Below, piece after piece: positions 10,503 through 22,686 of a stretch of 64,000 nt of DNA (the stretch's first letter is position 1; each line of letters begins with the position of its first letter). Both the position numbers and the translations under genes were made by a program. The notes under the pieces are model-generated. The model ran no database searches. It saw only the letters and a list, made by a program, of their open reading frames with translations, and was not told the origin of the DNA. The stretch covers positions 1-64,000 of the forward strand of contig JANBPU010000041.1 of assembly GCA_027575805.1 (NCBI GenBank), in the 5' to 3' direction. The DNA comes from Mycoemilia scoparia (Eukaryota > Kickxellomycota > Kickxellomycetes > Kickxellales > Kickxellaceae).

Positions 10503-13500
10503 TTAATGGTGGTGTCCTTGGAGTTGTGATGATGTGGTGGTTTGGCGAACAGCATCTTCTTCGGAAATAGTTTTGGGTGTGGTCACAATAAGCGAACTGT
10601 GTTTTTCTGCAGTAGAATTTGTGTTGCTGTATTTGCTGGAACTGCTGCAATTGCTGCTAGTCGGTCTGGCTGTATACAAACCTTCGCCACTACCAGAAAA
10701 TCCTTCGTCTTTGTCAAACTGAACATTGACAGTTGCTACCGACAGAACAGCATATTTCCCCGGCATGTTTTGTTGACAAATGCTTTCTTTATTGTGGCTG
10801 TTGGTGGCGATGGCTCCTCCAGGGATCGACGAAGAAGCTTCGTCCGGATTGCCTTGGTAGTCTTGCTTTTTACCGCCACTGTTTGCCTGGACATGGAGGT
10901 GGCGATAGTTTATTGCGGGGACCTGTTCAGCACTGCCTACCAAAGATCCAATCGATGGGCTTGAATAGTCATTGCTGTTGCGACTGTTATCGTCTCCACT
11001 CTTGCTGATTGTCGAGGACATGGATTCTGGAGAGGATACCATGGCCTTTGAGAGTCTTGATGGCTGCTGCTGCTCCAGCTGCTTGTACTCGCTGCTATTA
11101 TCGGTGGCACCAGGAACAACAGAGTTGGGGAGTAGAGAGCGCCTCTTGGATGGACCAGTGTTGTTATGAACAAGCGCAGTACTTCTGGTAAAACTGCCAC
11201 TGCCATTAACACCACCACCACCACCACCCACTTCGCTGCCCCTGTCAGACATATGGATCTGGCTGGACGTATCCCCAGATTCTGAAAAGTGGTCTCTGGC
11301 ATCTTCCCAACGAACATCGGATATATCAGACATGCTACTTGAAAGCACCAGTGCTGTTTGCTGTTTTCGATCGTCTCTAATGGCATTGACTCTTGGAGAA
11401 ACTACAATTTCTGCTGTAGAGCTTGAGCCTACAGTCATTGGATATTCAGCAGGCATTTTTGCTGTACGCTGTTGATGTCTAGCACTATCCTGGCCAGCGC
11501 TACCGTGGCTGGTTGCCGGTGTGGTCTGAGATCTTTTGGAAGCCTGGTAAACTGTGGGCAAGACAGGTGCATGTGGGGATTCGGGTATCTTTTGTGGTTG
11601 GTGTGGGCTACTTGGGCCCGAGGTAGCACCAGCAGCAGCAGCACTGCCTGTGAAGGAGCGCTTGGCAAACAGCGATGAAGGGCTGAATCTGCTGGTGGCC
11701 GATGTAGGCGTGATTGCCAAATTCTTGCTACTACCATTGCTGTGGTTCATATTACCACCAGTCGAAGCTGATGCCTTTGGACCTCTGAACGACATCACCG
11801 ACTTTTTGCTATCAGCGGTGTGGATTACAATATCTTCATCTTCATCGTCGTCGTTTTTCTCCAGAGTAGAAACATTTACTTTGAGAGGTGCTGGCCTGTT
11901 CTGCGACGACCAGGCATTACTACTTCCATTTGTATTATTGTTGCTAGCACGGGATCTGTTTCTGAAAAAATTGACAATCGGGCTGGTGGGAGTGCGATTG
12001 TTATTATCGCTAGCCTCATTTGATGCGCTACCGCTGGAGGTGTTAGTAGTATTGATGTCAGTCAGACGAGTAGGAACAGATGAAACAGTCCTTGGGCCCA
12101 AGCGGTTAGCCAATGCCTTAACCATGTGTCTCTTTTCGTAGCCCTTGCCAGAATTTCCTACTCCAGCAGTTCCAAATTGCCTACTGCTATTCCCTACACC
12201 ATTTGGAGATGCCGGGCTTGTGGCAGCGTGTTTGGGAGAAGTTGGTGATGAAGGGAGGACATTGTTATGTGTGTATACGGGCGAAGCAGGTCCTCCTGCT
12301 GGCACGGATGACGACGACGATGATGTAACTTGGTTAGGTAATATAATCTGTGTTGATATTGGGGAAATTGCTGGTAAAGATGGCCGCTGTTGATTATACT
12401 TGCTATAGTTCTTTGAAGGAAGGCCAGCACCACCAGGATTTTCAGGACTCGATGTTTTTTCCCAACTATTTTTGAATTTGAGATCAACCACCTTTTGTTT
12501 TCCAAAGATGCGTTTTGAATGGTTCACTATGCTCATCCGTACTGAACTTGTGGCTGGACGTTGTCTGGTTGTTGTTGAAGATGATGATGGGAAGTCGGCT
12601 GCAAATCTGTTGGCGATATTTGTAGTTTGCTGTTGTTGGGAAGAGTTATTATCGCCAACAGCGTTTCCAGTGTTTTTAATGCTGGATGACGATATCCCTC
12701 TTTTGAAGTTCCTTTCAGTTGACTTTGACAATGTTGGACTAGAAACATGCGATGATCCCACTATTCCACGACTAAACCTACGGAGCCGATTCTCTGTATT
12801 ATTGTTGCTCGAAGATTTATCATCAACTCTGCCGTCATTTGGAGGTTCTGCAGTATTGGATCTACCTCTGCGAACAAATCCACTAAAGTTTGGTAGATGC
12901 CCTGCTGTCTTTGGCCTTCTCCGCTCCAGTGTTGTTGATGCACGCTGAGGATGTGTTTCTGTATTGCGTGGCAGCTCAGGAACTGGTGGTGCATCAGAGG
13001 GTATTGCAATAGCGACCTGAGGTGCACTGCCGTTATTTTCTGAATTGCCCCCAAGGCTTGTCCTTGATCTTTGTATTCTGTTACTAATCATGCGTGTAAG
13101 TCGTCTGGCAGTGCTTGGGCGTTGTTGTTGTTGATGCTTTTGGGTCGGCTCATTAGGTACGCCATTTCTATTAGCCTGCAAAGTAGAAGCCGTATTGCCG
13201 ACATTATGTTGTTCGGATTCACTACTAGCATTAACAGGACGACTACTGCTGGTGGCTTGAGGAGGTAAATTGGAATGCTGCAAGTTATTTCTGCTTGAAG
13301 CAGAGGAAGACGAGCTACTATCTGCCTGGTCATCTTCATCATCTTCAATCGGAGGTGGTGCTTGGTAAGGAGCCTGCATGCTCAAACGACGAAGGAACCG
13401 TGATATGCGATTGGGTTGCGGTTGAGGCACTGGAGTGTTCTCAGCAGGCCTGTTATTGTTGTTGCTACCAGCAGCTGTTCTATTGTCTCTATTGTTATTA

Positions 13501-13978
13501 CCATTGTTGTCAGCATCATCAGGGGGTGGTGGTGGTGGTGGTGATGATGATGATGATGCTATTCCACCTTGGTTTGATGCACCAAGGGTTGCATTTGCAG
13601 GGCTGGATATCGATGGCCTCAGTAATGGCTGGTTTATTAAGGAATTCTGGAAGCTTGAAAGCAATTGACCAAGACTGTTGATATTGGTAACAGGTCTCCT
13701 CTGCTGATGGCCATCACGAATTGATGGCGCATTCCCGCCAATAGTTGTTGGCTGAGACGCATTGGAATTTGCCCTGGTGGCAGCAGTGGATTCACTGTTT
13801 GCACGAGTTCTTCTGGTAAGTGTGGCTATGGCAATATCGATTTCACGACGTCTTGAAGTGGGGTCACGAGACCTTTCGTCCTCCTCCTCCTCCTCATCGT
13901 CTTCGTCATCATGGCTGTTGTTGCGTGGAGATTGTGAGCCAGATGTGGCAACAGCATCATTTGGATGGTGGTTGTTAT
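10503..13978 (-). CDS. Ser-rich C-terminal exon of the FHA-RING gene
   Basis: A 1157-codon open stretch with no stop. It begins right after a TTACTAG acceptor at 13979-13983 and has no ATG in its first roughly 200 codons, so it cannot be a complete gene. Its first two bases complete a codon with the one base left over from exon 1 (14634-16383), so both read in one frame as a protein of 1741 residues. The sequence is low complexity: an acidic run (five Glu) near the start, then long Ser/Asn/Pro/Gln tracts with repeated SP and TP sites, ending in HHH. I see no catalytic domain. Likely a disordered, phosphorylated tail. It could be a separate gene with an unseen first exon within 13979-14633, but the phase match makes fusion the simpler reading. 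Confidence 0.75.
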
Positions 13979-14633
13979 CTAGTAATTAATAAATTCAGAA
14001 TACAGGGTAAAAGTTTTTGTAAATTAGTAGTGAGACTTTTAATGTGTGTGTATCTGTGAAAAAAATACATCTTTAATAATATGTTGGAATGAAGCAACAG
14101 GAGATGATGATATCACCAAACAAAGTAAAAATAAGAAAGTTGGTGGTGATACAAAATTAGGGAGGCCTGTGTGCTTGTGTGTGAGTATATGCACATCTCG
14201 TGTTTATGTTGGCCGATCATTAATAAATCTTATGGTAATTTTATAAACAGGTGGGGGAATTATACACGGTGTTGCTTGATATATGTGTGTTGTTTGTGTG
14301 CAGGGCTGAGTACATAATAATTTGTGTTCATTAGACGCGAATCTAGAGAACCACTTAAAAACCATCTACTCAAAATAGTAGATGTAAAAGCGAAAGTGTG
14401 ATCCATTTGTGCATGCTTGTGGAACCTGGGCAGGACACCTGGCAATGTGGGTGTGAGAGTAATGTGACAAGAAAGGACAAACGGAGAAATGCATGGCAAC
14501 AGGAGGAGAGAATAAAAGGGTGATTGCCATCAACAACAATGATAAAATAGCTGCAATGGGATACGATACGGGGTCTTGTGAATGAAATGAAATGGATTTG
14601 GCAAAATGGTTTTGGAAAATGGATCCTACTTAC
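13979..14633 (-). other. Probable 655-bp intron of the FHA-RING gene
   Basis: On the minus strand it starts GTAAGTAGG directly after the last in-frame codon of the FHA-RING exon and ends TTACTAG before the Ser-rich exon. It is longer than most introns here, and no internal exon or other gene is evident. Without splicing, the upstream frame would stop two codons into the intron (GGT AAG TAG). Confidence 0.65.
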
Positions 14634-16383
14634 CAGCAATATTACCTTGAGATCTGCTGCTATCTTGAACAGATTCTATGGCTGCAGCCTGTTGAATGAT
14701 ATCGCTAGTATCGTTAACAGCAACGGTAGGACTGTTTGGAGATGTTGTAGACAGTTGTGAGGTTGTAGAAGATAATAATTGCTGTTGTTGTGGGGTGTGC
14801 ATTGAAGGGCCACCTTCACTTCCTGGGCCACCATTGTTACGAGTATTTGATGGAGAATATGCACGGCTATCAGATGTTTCGACAATGTTATTTACAGATC
14901 CATGCAGTAGCGGTGATGGTGATGATGAAGCTCCAGTGTGGTTATTGTTGTTTCTGTCTACGGTTGAACCATTATCGTTGGATCCTGATGCGATTCCTGT
15001 GGCATTGCGAAGATCGGTGTTATCGCTATTAAGCGCATTAGTAGATTCTGCACTAAGATGCGGAACTATAGAATCAATCAATTGAATCTGCTGTCCACTC
15101 TCATAATTCCTGTTTGGAGAGACATTACTTTGAATTGCGCCAGCAACAGCATCGGATGATCCTGCTTCATTTTCATTCTCGTCAACAGTGACACTGGCTT
15201 CCAAATCAGCATAAGTACGACAAAGAGGACAGTTGAGACCAGTACTAGTAAACAAAATAGGCTTAATACACTTGAAATGGAAGCAATGCGAACAGGGAGC
15301 AACAAACAAGGCCTGGAACGCAATCATAGGGTACAAACAAATACAGCATTCATTATTTTCTGATCCAAATTCGCCACAACTACCACCTTCACCATATCCC
15401 GAATCTTTATCAACACCAATGGAAACAGACTTTCCAGTGGCCATTTTAAAGTACGTGTCCTGGATATTTTTAAGTACTTGCTGGCGGAAAGGATTTCGAT
15501 TACTTTTCTGCCAATTCCGATTAATCTCAACCCGAATCTTTACACATTTATAAAGATCGACAGTACCACCCTGATAATCAACACCCAGCTGCAAAATATC
15601 ACCATCATTGAGTGGAAACTTTTCGCTTTCGATATTGGGTGGCGACAGGCGCATGTGGTTCAGGAAAGTTCCTGACGATGATTTTACGTCCTTGATGTAT
15701 ATTTGTTCGTGTTCGCTCCATATTTCGGCATGAACTCGGCTGACTACTTTGCTCTTGAATGCTATACGACTAAGTTGCTGGCTGGCCCTTTCGGTGAATC
15801 GACCTACTTTGAGGACTTGACCCTCTGGAACGTCTCGGTCGATTACTTCAAAATAAAGGCACTTGCGAACATCGACAATATGGGGGACTATGCGAATATG
15901 TGGAACTTTATTTTCCTCTGCATCATTATTAGTATCCACATTGTTATTGCGGTGCTGTTGTCCTGTTGGTGCTGAGGATGATGTAGGGGCTGTTGTGACG
16001 GTTGAATTTGGTGCCATAGTGTTTTCATTTGTGCTTGGTGTTGTTGTGGAATTTGGCACATTGGTTGCTACAGAAGCTGAAGCTTCCATAGGTAAACTTG
16101 TTGATGCTGCTTCTACTACCAAGGAAGAAGACGGCGGGGAGAAAGAAGTGGCGGCGGTTGCTATTGCTGTTGTATTGGCTATATTTGAATAGGGTGCACC
16201 ACCAACACCACCAGTCATACCAGCCGAAGCATTATTTGGCTGGCTGTCGTTGTTGTCTTGTGAGTTATCAGAGTCAGGAACAGCGGCAGCATCCTGGTAG
16301 CTATCCTGAAGCGAGAATGTTTGTGTAGTATTATTGTTAAGGTCATCGTCACCGCTAGCAGCAGCAGCAGCAGCAGCAACCAT
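14634..16383 (-). CDS. FHA-RING E3 ubiquitin ligase (Dma1/Dma2-like), N-terminal exon
   Basis: This exon of 583 codons plus one base starts at ATG 16383 (MVAAAAAAAS). After a 170-residue Ser/Thr/Asn-rich head, an FHA domain lies at about 175-285 with the phosphothreonine-binding landmarks VGRFTER, SRVHAEIW and SSSGTFLNHMRLS. A RING domain at about 346-388 follows: CCICLYP, CSHCFHFKC and CPLC, giving a C3H2C3 zinc pattern. FHA followed by RING is the arrangement of yeast Dma1/Dma2 and fission yeast Dma1, ubiquitin ligases of the mitotic and septation checkpoints. Those proteins are around 300-500 residues; here a splice donor at 14633 adds a very long tail. Role as a checkpoint ligase is inferred from family. 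Confidence 0.9.
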
Positions 16384-17154
16384 TAGTTCAAAATAAGTAA
16401 AATACACCTTCTTTCTTTACAGTACTGAAGAGCTATTGAAAAGGTTGGGTAATAAAAAGGGATAGGCAGAAGGAGTCTTCTGGGCGAGGGGAAGTTGAAA
16501 TTTACTTGCTGTTGTAAGAGAAGCTTTATAATACTGGAAATAACAAATAAAAAGAATAGAGGGAGAGAAATATGAACGAAAGTGTGAGAGAGATAATGAA
16601 AGCTAATACTTTAGGAGCTTTGAATAATGATGGAGGTAGTATGAGAAAATGTGAACAATGAAACCAAACTTTGAATGCTATCACACAAGGCGAGCACGCA
16701 TATAGCAACCTATTTTAGTAGTTAACAAAAGAGGACGAGCCCAGTGCGTATGTGTGTATGCGTGTGTGTGTGTGCGGTAAACAAATGGCTAAAAGGCCAA
16801 AAATGGAACAGACAGAGAGCGACTCCAACGTTCGCAGCCACACTAAGGTTAAAAATGCAACAGTGAATTTTTGATAGAGCAAGAGTGAAAAAGAATTTGG
16901 TCTCTGTTGTGCCTCTGCTATCACGCACGCGTGCACACAGCGCCGGACTTTCTTTCTCACATCCGCCACCCATTGTCCGTTGTCCGTTGCTTACAAGCAA
17001 ATAAAAGCCTTGTTAGGAATTCATTAGTCAAAAATTTGTGTGTGTGTTAGGAAACAACATTTAATAGCAAGCAAAATAAATGATAAATAAAGTTTTTAAA
17101 GAGAGACCAAATGGAGATTTCAGAAACAATATTCTGGCATGAAAACGGTTTTTT
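16384..17154. other. Intergenic
   Basis: Upstream region of the FHA-RING gene and 3' region of the POL5-like gene. A GT-rich microsatellite lies around 16746-16774 and alternating purine/pyrimidine tracts occur. No gene seen. Confidence 0.5.
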
Positions 17155-20100
17155 CTAATTCTTTGTAGCAGCGGATGTTGCTTTTCGCTTCTTGCCACCA
17201 TTAGAGGCAGTAGTCGTGGTGGTGGTGGTGGTGGTCTTTTCGGTCAGAATTGTAGAGATGTTTGCAGCTGCACTCGAAATGGCCGATGAAGTTTTGAATT
17301 GTTTAGCAGTTGTTGTGGATTCCAGTGCATCATTCAAAGATTCCAATATATCGCTGCTGCTGCTTGAGCTGGACTTGGATTTTTTGGACTTCTTGTTTGA
17401 ACGTGCTACCAAAAAGCACAGTGGTGGCTGCTGCTTACTGTTGCTGCTACTGCTCTTCTCGGTTTCCAAACCAAGTTCGATAATCTGAACACTGGATCTC
17501 AGGGCCGCATAGACATCGGTAAGAATTGTCTTTAGTCTCGACGAGTTGTAGGACATCTTTGATGATGATTTCTTATCCTCACCATCGCCGCCGGCAGAGG
17601 CCACGTTTAGTGTTTGAATGAGACCCTGCAACAGTTCAGTCAGGACCTTCTCGATGGTATCCTTTATCTCCTGCTTGGGCACATCAAAGTCAGCCGTGCG
17701 CTTGAGTGACTTGCAGAGCTCAGCTGCGAGTGAGAAGGCCTGCAACTGCCTGAATACATTGACAACCTCAGAGTCTGGTCTTGTGTACTCAAGGGCAGGA
17801 AGAAGCCAGCTCGAAACCAATGGCAGGTCCGATGGGCTAACACGCTGCAGGAGGGTAGTAAAGAATGTGACTTGAAGCTGGCTGGATTTACGGGAGAAGA
17901 AATCCTTCAGAGAAGCCTGGTATAATTCACCAATTGTCTTTATATCCTTGTTGTTTGCGGAAGGGGTTGACTGTTGCTGCTTGTGGACGTTGACAAGCAG
18001 AGATCTGGTTACGAAGGTAGCCAAATTAGTGATCATGTTGAGGTCGGCCTTGTTGCTTGAAGATTTGCGGGCAGAGTCGTGCAATTCTTCCAAGAACTTA
18101 AGCACAGGCTTGGCGTCATAGTCGGAAGGAGCTACGGTACGCTTAGTAGATAGTATAGAAACTGATTTATCATAAAGGGGACGATGCTTGACATTTCCTT
18201 CGACAGACTGGGCAAACTCCAAGAGTCCCTGCATCAGTGTAAAAACAAGCGGGTTGGTAGAGCATTTTTGGATGTAAATGTTTGTCAACTCCAAAATGCG
18301 TAGCTTGAAGTTTTGGACCGACAACTCCAGGTCCTTCTTTTCTTTCTTGATTTCCTTCTTGTGTCGGAAAATCTCAGTCAATTTGTCATCAAAGACGGCC
18401 ATTTGCTCGTCATCGAAAAGGACCTCGTCTTCGCTTCCTTGGTCGTCAACAACCGCATGATCGCCGAGCGCTTCCCGGATCTTTTCGCGGAGCTCTTCAT
18501 CGATAGGTTTAGTATCATCATCTTCATCGTCGTCACCATTGTCAGATTGTTCCACATCTTCGTCAGACTCCTCGTCATCTTCATCCTCTTCCTCGGCTTC
18601 TTCACCAGTATCCTGATCTCTATCAAGCAGCACATTAAGTAGAACATCAAGCGCCTTGGGTGTAAGATCATGGGCAAATGCTGTGAACACAGTCTCTGTG
18701 AGCTTTCTAAGCATCGAAGAGGACTTAGCCAAAAAGCTGACCAATATATCAACAAGAACAACGATAGGCTCATCTTCCTCTTCACCATTGCCACCCTTGG
18801 CTTTTTTAGAAACAGAGCCACTCTTGATCTTATTAAAGCATTCTACAACTTCTTGCAAAGTGCTCGAAATATCTTCCCGCTCATCTTCACCCTCACTATT
18901 GGTGCTACCAGAGGCCTGATGAAGAAGCAATAGGCTCCAAATAAGTAATTCAAATGCCCGGTACTGACTACGCTGCTTTTCACTAGCATTCTTGGAATAG
19001 TGAGCCTTGATTTCCTCAGCACATTTTATACCATTCTCACGAACCTCATTTACCTTAGAAACTGCATCACCATCTGGAGAGAAAATGATCTGTTCGACAT
19101 TGTTCTTTTTGGCTAATTCGGAAATAACCTTGGTTGCAATCTCTGACCACATAACATCAGACTCGGTGACTCCCAAAAACTTACGAGGAACAATCTGGTG
19201 CTGCTGATGATCATTATTAGCAGTGGCCGATCCTTCGGATGCTGCAGACGATATCAAAGACAACTTGGGCATCTTGTTGAGTTCGCCAATAACAGCAAAG
19301 AATCTGGATTTAGCAGCCTCGTGGATTTTGTCCGACAATTCGGGGGATGGAGTAATACGGGCCTCAGCGATCTTGGCCCGGGGAGCATCCTTTTTGATGT
19401 CAAAGAAGGCATGGACGACAAAGAATCTAAGGATTTGTTCTACCCAATCCTGGGTACGTGGTAACTGAGGGTTCCTGACTAGAGCAACCAACTGGTCCAT
19501 GACCCATGTGCGGTACGCATCAACCAGATGGTTAAGCTGAGAAGCACTGTCTTCTTCTTCGTTGTCATCATCGTCATCATCAACATCTGCATTCGTAGTT
19601 GGAACCGACCCAAACTTTTGTGGACTGACAAAGGAATTTTGTAGGTGGTTGATATAAGTGTTGAGTGTCTCGCTATCAAGTTTGGACATTATGGTCGAAA
19701 TTGTTTTTGTACGAGTAAGTTTATCGAAATTGACCGCACCACCGTGTTGGTGTTTACCAGTCAAATTTGTGATGATTGCCAAAGCAGCCTTTGAGTCCTT
19801 TTCGGCGGCCTGGCAAAGACCAGTCAAAGCACGACGAGATGCCTTGAACAGGAGTTTTTGATCAGACGAGCAGTTGCTGATCAAGCAGCGAATGGCATTG
19901 GGGGTCAAGATATGGGGCAAATCAGATGGAGAAAGTACACGAGCGGCTTGGTCAAGCAATTGAAGACCCCAGTACTTGTGTTCGTTACTTGAGTTTGTTT
20001 GATTGAAGTAACCTTGTTCAACAACAGCAGACCAGATATCCGAAAGTGGAGCAACCTTGGATTGCCATTTTGCCATCTCATCCTGTTGATCGGCAGAATA

Positions 20101-20985
20101 GATCGAGAACAAAACATCCCACAGAGGATGAACATTCTGATGCCATGCTGAAAAGAGTGATGGATTATCCGATGAAGATTCACGCAAAATATTTCTGTAT
20201 CTGGTCAAGTTAGCAGAATCCAAGACCGAGCGACCCCTCCATCCAGGCAAATGCTTTACCCACCTTTCTTCATCTGTATCGTTACCAGAATTGACAACTT
20301 GAAGATGAAAAGCCAATTTGAGTTCATCAGGAGTATCAATACTTCCTTCATTAAGTGCAGTTTTGATAACATACTCTACAGCACTTTCAAAGAATTCTTG
20401 GCAGCTCTGAGTCGAAGTGACCAATGCTTCAAGGACCATAAAAGCAGGGCTACGCAAGTATGACTTTTTCTTTGAAATCTCTACCAACTCATCAACAATT
20501 CTCTTTACGTCCTCAAATGTCGTCAAACGGCTGTTTGCAGTCAATCCGGATTGTACAAGTGCTTCAAAACAAAATACTCGACCAAACTGGATATCTTTAA
20601 TTTCCTGACCCGTCATGGTGGAGCCCTTGATCTCTCCTAGATTGAAAAGCATGTCAAGGATTAGCTTTGTTGACACGCTGGGTTGAAGGATTGTGGACAA
20701 CAGCTCGGTCAACACTATTGAGAATCCTTGGCGAGCACCTTTGCGTGAGCTGGCTAGACCCCTGATCAGCCGAGTAACAGCGTAGGATACATCGCTGGCA
20801 AATGCTTCCTGGAGTTTATCTTCAGTGTCCACGATATCGAAAGACTTGTTTTGTTGGGCAAGTTGTTCTGAATGGGTGGCTTGGAATTTGCTCAGGGCAG
20901 CGAGTAATGAGGACGCGGCTTTGATACGCTTTTCTTCGTTAAGATCGGCCAGGTCCCAATATAAATCCAAAGTACTAGTTGCCAT
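17155..20985 (-). CDS. DNA polymerase phi / POL5-MYBBP1A family, 1276 aa
   Basis: Intronless gene; I start at ATG 20985 (MATSTLDLYWDLADLNEEKR), since the frame upstream of it is ordinary leader. The protein is almost all helical repeats. It opens with the family hallmark of a short WDLADL segment and a helix pair with LTRLIRGLASSRKGARQGFS-like sequence (VTRLIRGLASSRKGARQGFS). A strongly acidic tract of Glu/Asp lies at about 795-840, before IREALGDHAVVDDQGSEDEV, and the tail is lysine-rich. Despite the name, the family has no active polymerase. In yeast Pol5 is an essential nucleolar protein binding rDNA and needed for rRNA synthesis and ribosome assembly. Length and order fit that family. The two Ser/Lys-rich C-terminal tracts are probably nucleolar targeting. 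Confidence 0.93.
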   Translation of the reverse strand: MATSTLDLYWDLADLNEEKRIKAASSLLAALSKFQATHSEQLAQQNKSFDIVDTEDKLQEAFASDVSYAVTRLIRGLASSRKGARQGFSIVLTELLSTILQPSVSTKLILDMLFNLGEIKGSTMTGQEIKDIQFGRVFCFEALVQSGLTANSRLTTFEDVKRIVDELVEISKKKSYLRSPAFMVLEALVTSTQSCQEFFESAVEYVIKTALNEGSIDTPDELKLAFHLQVVNSGNDTDEERWVKHLPGWRGRSVLDSANLTRYRNILRESSSDNPSLFSAWHQNVHPLWDVLFSIYSADQQDEMAKWQSKVAPLSDIWSAVVEQGYFNQTNSSNEHKYWGLQLLDQAARVLSPSDLPHILTPNAIRCLISNCSSDQKLLFKASRRALTGLCQAAEKDSKAALAIITNLTGKHQHGGAVNFDKLTRTKTISTIMSKLDSETLNTYINHLQNSFVSPQKFGSVPTTNADVDDDDDDNEEEDSASQLNHLVDAYRTWVMDQLVALVRNPQLPRTQDWVEQILRFFVVHAFFDIKKDAPRAKIAEARITPSPELSDKIHEAAKSRFFAVIGELNKMPKLSLISSAASEGSATANNDHQQHQIVPRKFLGVTESDVMWSEIATKVISELAKKNNVEQIIFSPDGDAVSKVNEVRENGIKCAEEIKAHYSKNASEKQRSQYRAFELLIWSLLLLHQASGSTNSEGEDEREDISSTLQEVVECFNKIKSGSVSKKAKGGNGEEEDEPIVVLVDILVSFLAKSSSMLRKLTETVFTAFAHDLTPKALDVLLNVLLDRDQDTGEEAEEEDEDDEESDEDVEQSDNGDDDEDDDTKPIDEELREKIREALGDHAVVDDQGSEDEVLFDDEQMAVFDDKLTEIFRHKKEIKKEKKDLELSVQNFKLRILELTNIYIQKCSTNPLVFTLMQGLLEFAQSVEGNVKHRPLYDKSVSILSTKRTVAPSDYDAKPVLKFLEELHDSARKSSSNKADLNMITNLATFVTRSLLVNVHKQQQSTPSANNKDIKTIGELYQASLKDFFSRKSSQLQVTFFTTLLQRVSPSDLPLVSSWLLPALEYTRPDSEVVNVFRQLQAFSLAAELCKSLKRTADFDVPKQEIKDTIEKVLTELLQGLIQTLNVASAGGDGEDKKSSSKMSYNSSRLKTILTDVYAALRSSVQIIELGLETEKSSSSNSKQQPPLCFLVARSNKKSKKSKSSSSSSSDILESLNDALESTTTAKQFKTSSAISSAAANISTILTEKTTTTTTTTTASNGGKKRKATSAATKN

Positions 20986-21637
20986 GGCTATTTTTGTATT
21001 TTTGTGTTTTATGTATCGGTATAGGTATATGGGAAAGAGATAGCTAGTATTGATATACAAAAACCCAACCACACAACCTATTATTGGGATTTTTTGGTTT
21101 TTAGGAATAGAAGAAAAAGGAAAAAAGAGCTTAGACTATTTTTTTCTATGCGCTGCTCTCCCTTTTGAAAGGCATGAATAGTTTGTCTTCGTTATATGTG
21201 TGTATTATTGGGTTCAACTTTTTTATAGCAAAAAAAGATGATGAAAAATACAATTGATCCTGTGATCTGGGGCTGATTTAATTTTTCAAATAGCTTTTTC
21301 AGGCATTTGAAAGTGAGTGAGTGAGTGAGATTCAAAAAAAAAGCCTTGCAACAACGCATTTTCAGTAGTTTTGACTGTGCGATAGTCAACACCTCGCATA
21401 CACTAAACCAACACTGCCAATTGATAAGAGTGAGCAAGTTAATGATAACTGCTCTCTCTCCCTCTTTCGCTAATAATTCGGTCCTGTGGTGTGTTTGTGT
21501 GTAGGTTAAGGTATTTTAACTTTGATCCCACAGTTCTCTTTTCTCTTGTTCTTTAATTTACCTACTATCTTTAATTTGCTCTTTCTTTATATTTCAAGAC
21601 TCTATTTCCGCTTGTATATTTCCAACACATAGACAAC
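20986..21637. other. Divergent promoter region
   Basis: Shared upstream region of the POL5-like gene (minus) and ATP synthase subunit e (plus). It contains GAGT repeats at 21313-21330 and CT-rich pyrimidine sequence at 21450-21600 leading to the ATG at 21638. No gene seen. Confidence 0.5.
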
Positions 21638-22075
21638 ATGTCGGCTGCTGCTGCTACTACTTCCGGTGTTAGACAAGTATCTTCCCTTTTCAAGGTATAT
21701 TTCCACAAGTCTATGCAAAGTTTTATTTCAAAATGGGAGATTCGCTCAATGGTTGAATCGCTACAATCACATACAACAGCAGAAAGTTAAGGCTTTAATT
21801 CCAAATCTAAATTGATCTCATTGTTTTTATAGGTTTCACGGTGGGCCTTTTTTGCCACCGGCATCACTTACGGCTTCTTCCACAACCGCGGTCTATACAA
21901 GCAGGCCCAGGAAAAGCGCATCGCCGATGCTTACGATCGCAAAGTCAAGTTGATTGAAGAGGCAAAGAAGCAGTATGCTGCCCTCCACGCTCCAAAGGCA
22001 GCCCCAGCCGGTGGTGCTGTCAACTGGGAAGATGAAAAGAGTGTTGAAGTCTGGTTCGCATCCCTCGAAAAATAA
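21638..22075 (+). CDS. TIM11: Mitochondrial ATP synthase subunit e, 99 aa
   Basis: Exons 21638-21694 and 21833-22075 are joined by a 138-bp GTATAT...TATAG intron in phase 0. The product is 99 residues. The N-terminal membrane helix holds the GxxxG dimer motif (G29 and G33 in WAFFATGITYGFFHNRG), as in subunit e of all mitochondrial ATP synthases. A charged helix rich in Lys, Glu and Ala follows. Subunit e sits in the inner membrane at the dimer interface of F1Fo and helps shape cristae. Codons are more GC-rich and biased than in neighbouring genes, as expected for a highly expressed gene. Too short and too spliced to appear as one long frame. Confidence 0.9.
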
Positions 22076-22285
22076 TAGTAATAGAATATAATCGCTGTTG
22101 TTCCCTTATTATTTTACTTTGCTGCAGCCATATACAAACTATGGTTTTATATACACGCTTACACTTACACACATAAATATCCTTTTTTATCATTTATTGT
22201 TTCTACACTCATACACACATAAAAATACCGATCTATCGATATAGACTACTATTAGAAATTTACAATGACATGTGTAAGGCTATAA

Positions 22286-22424
22286 AGTTGGTTTGATTTC
22301 ATTAGAGATCGAATCCATGGCAGGCAGAAATGGACCCTCATCACACTTTGGCCCAATCCCCAGCCATTCGATATGCAACTCCCAAGAAGCCATTTTGCCC
22401 AAAGCCCTGTGAGCTTTGACCAAT
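22286..22424 (-). mobile_element. Family B element
   Basis: Reverse-oriented copy: GAGATCGAATCCATGG, GGCAGAAATGG, TTTGGCCCAATCC, CAACTCC, CCATTTTGCC and GTGAGCTTTGACC follow in the order expected for the complement of the copy at 30390. The ends are worn. Confidence 0.65.
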
Positions 22425-22533
22425 CATTTGATATGTGAAATTGATATTATAGGTCCTTGTGTGTGTGTGTGTGTGTGTGTGCGCCAAAACTAACAACCAC
22501 ACCCCAATTCAACGCCAAAGGTTAAGAGTTATA

Positions 22534-22686
22534 TGACAGAATCTCCTTTGAAGGTGTACCAGAAGGATACCCTGGATAATAGCCAATAATTTGCCAGGCT
22601 TCAGCTAAAATATATGGCATATGGACTGATCTACAGGGAATATATGAGCACGCTTTTCTGTTTCCTTTTGAAGGAGAACTAGCCAT
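22534..22686 (-). other. C unit, copy 2 (153 bp, open frame)
   Basis: Reads on the minus strand from ATGGCTAGTTC to TCTGTCA and encodes MASSPSKGNR, YIPCRS, PYILAEAWQIIGYYPGYPSG and TPSKEILS. No gap against the copies at 7168 and 34222. Its ATG is made from the CATATGG that also ends the adjoining family A element, so the two abut exactly. Confidence 0.65.

Noticed and set aside
11554..12141. Plus-strand frame of 195 codons
   Set aside because: Antisense to the Ser-rich exon; its Leu/Val/Ser composition is the mirror of Ser/Asn/Thr codons there.
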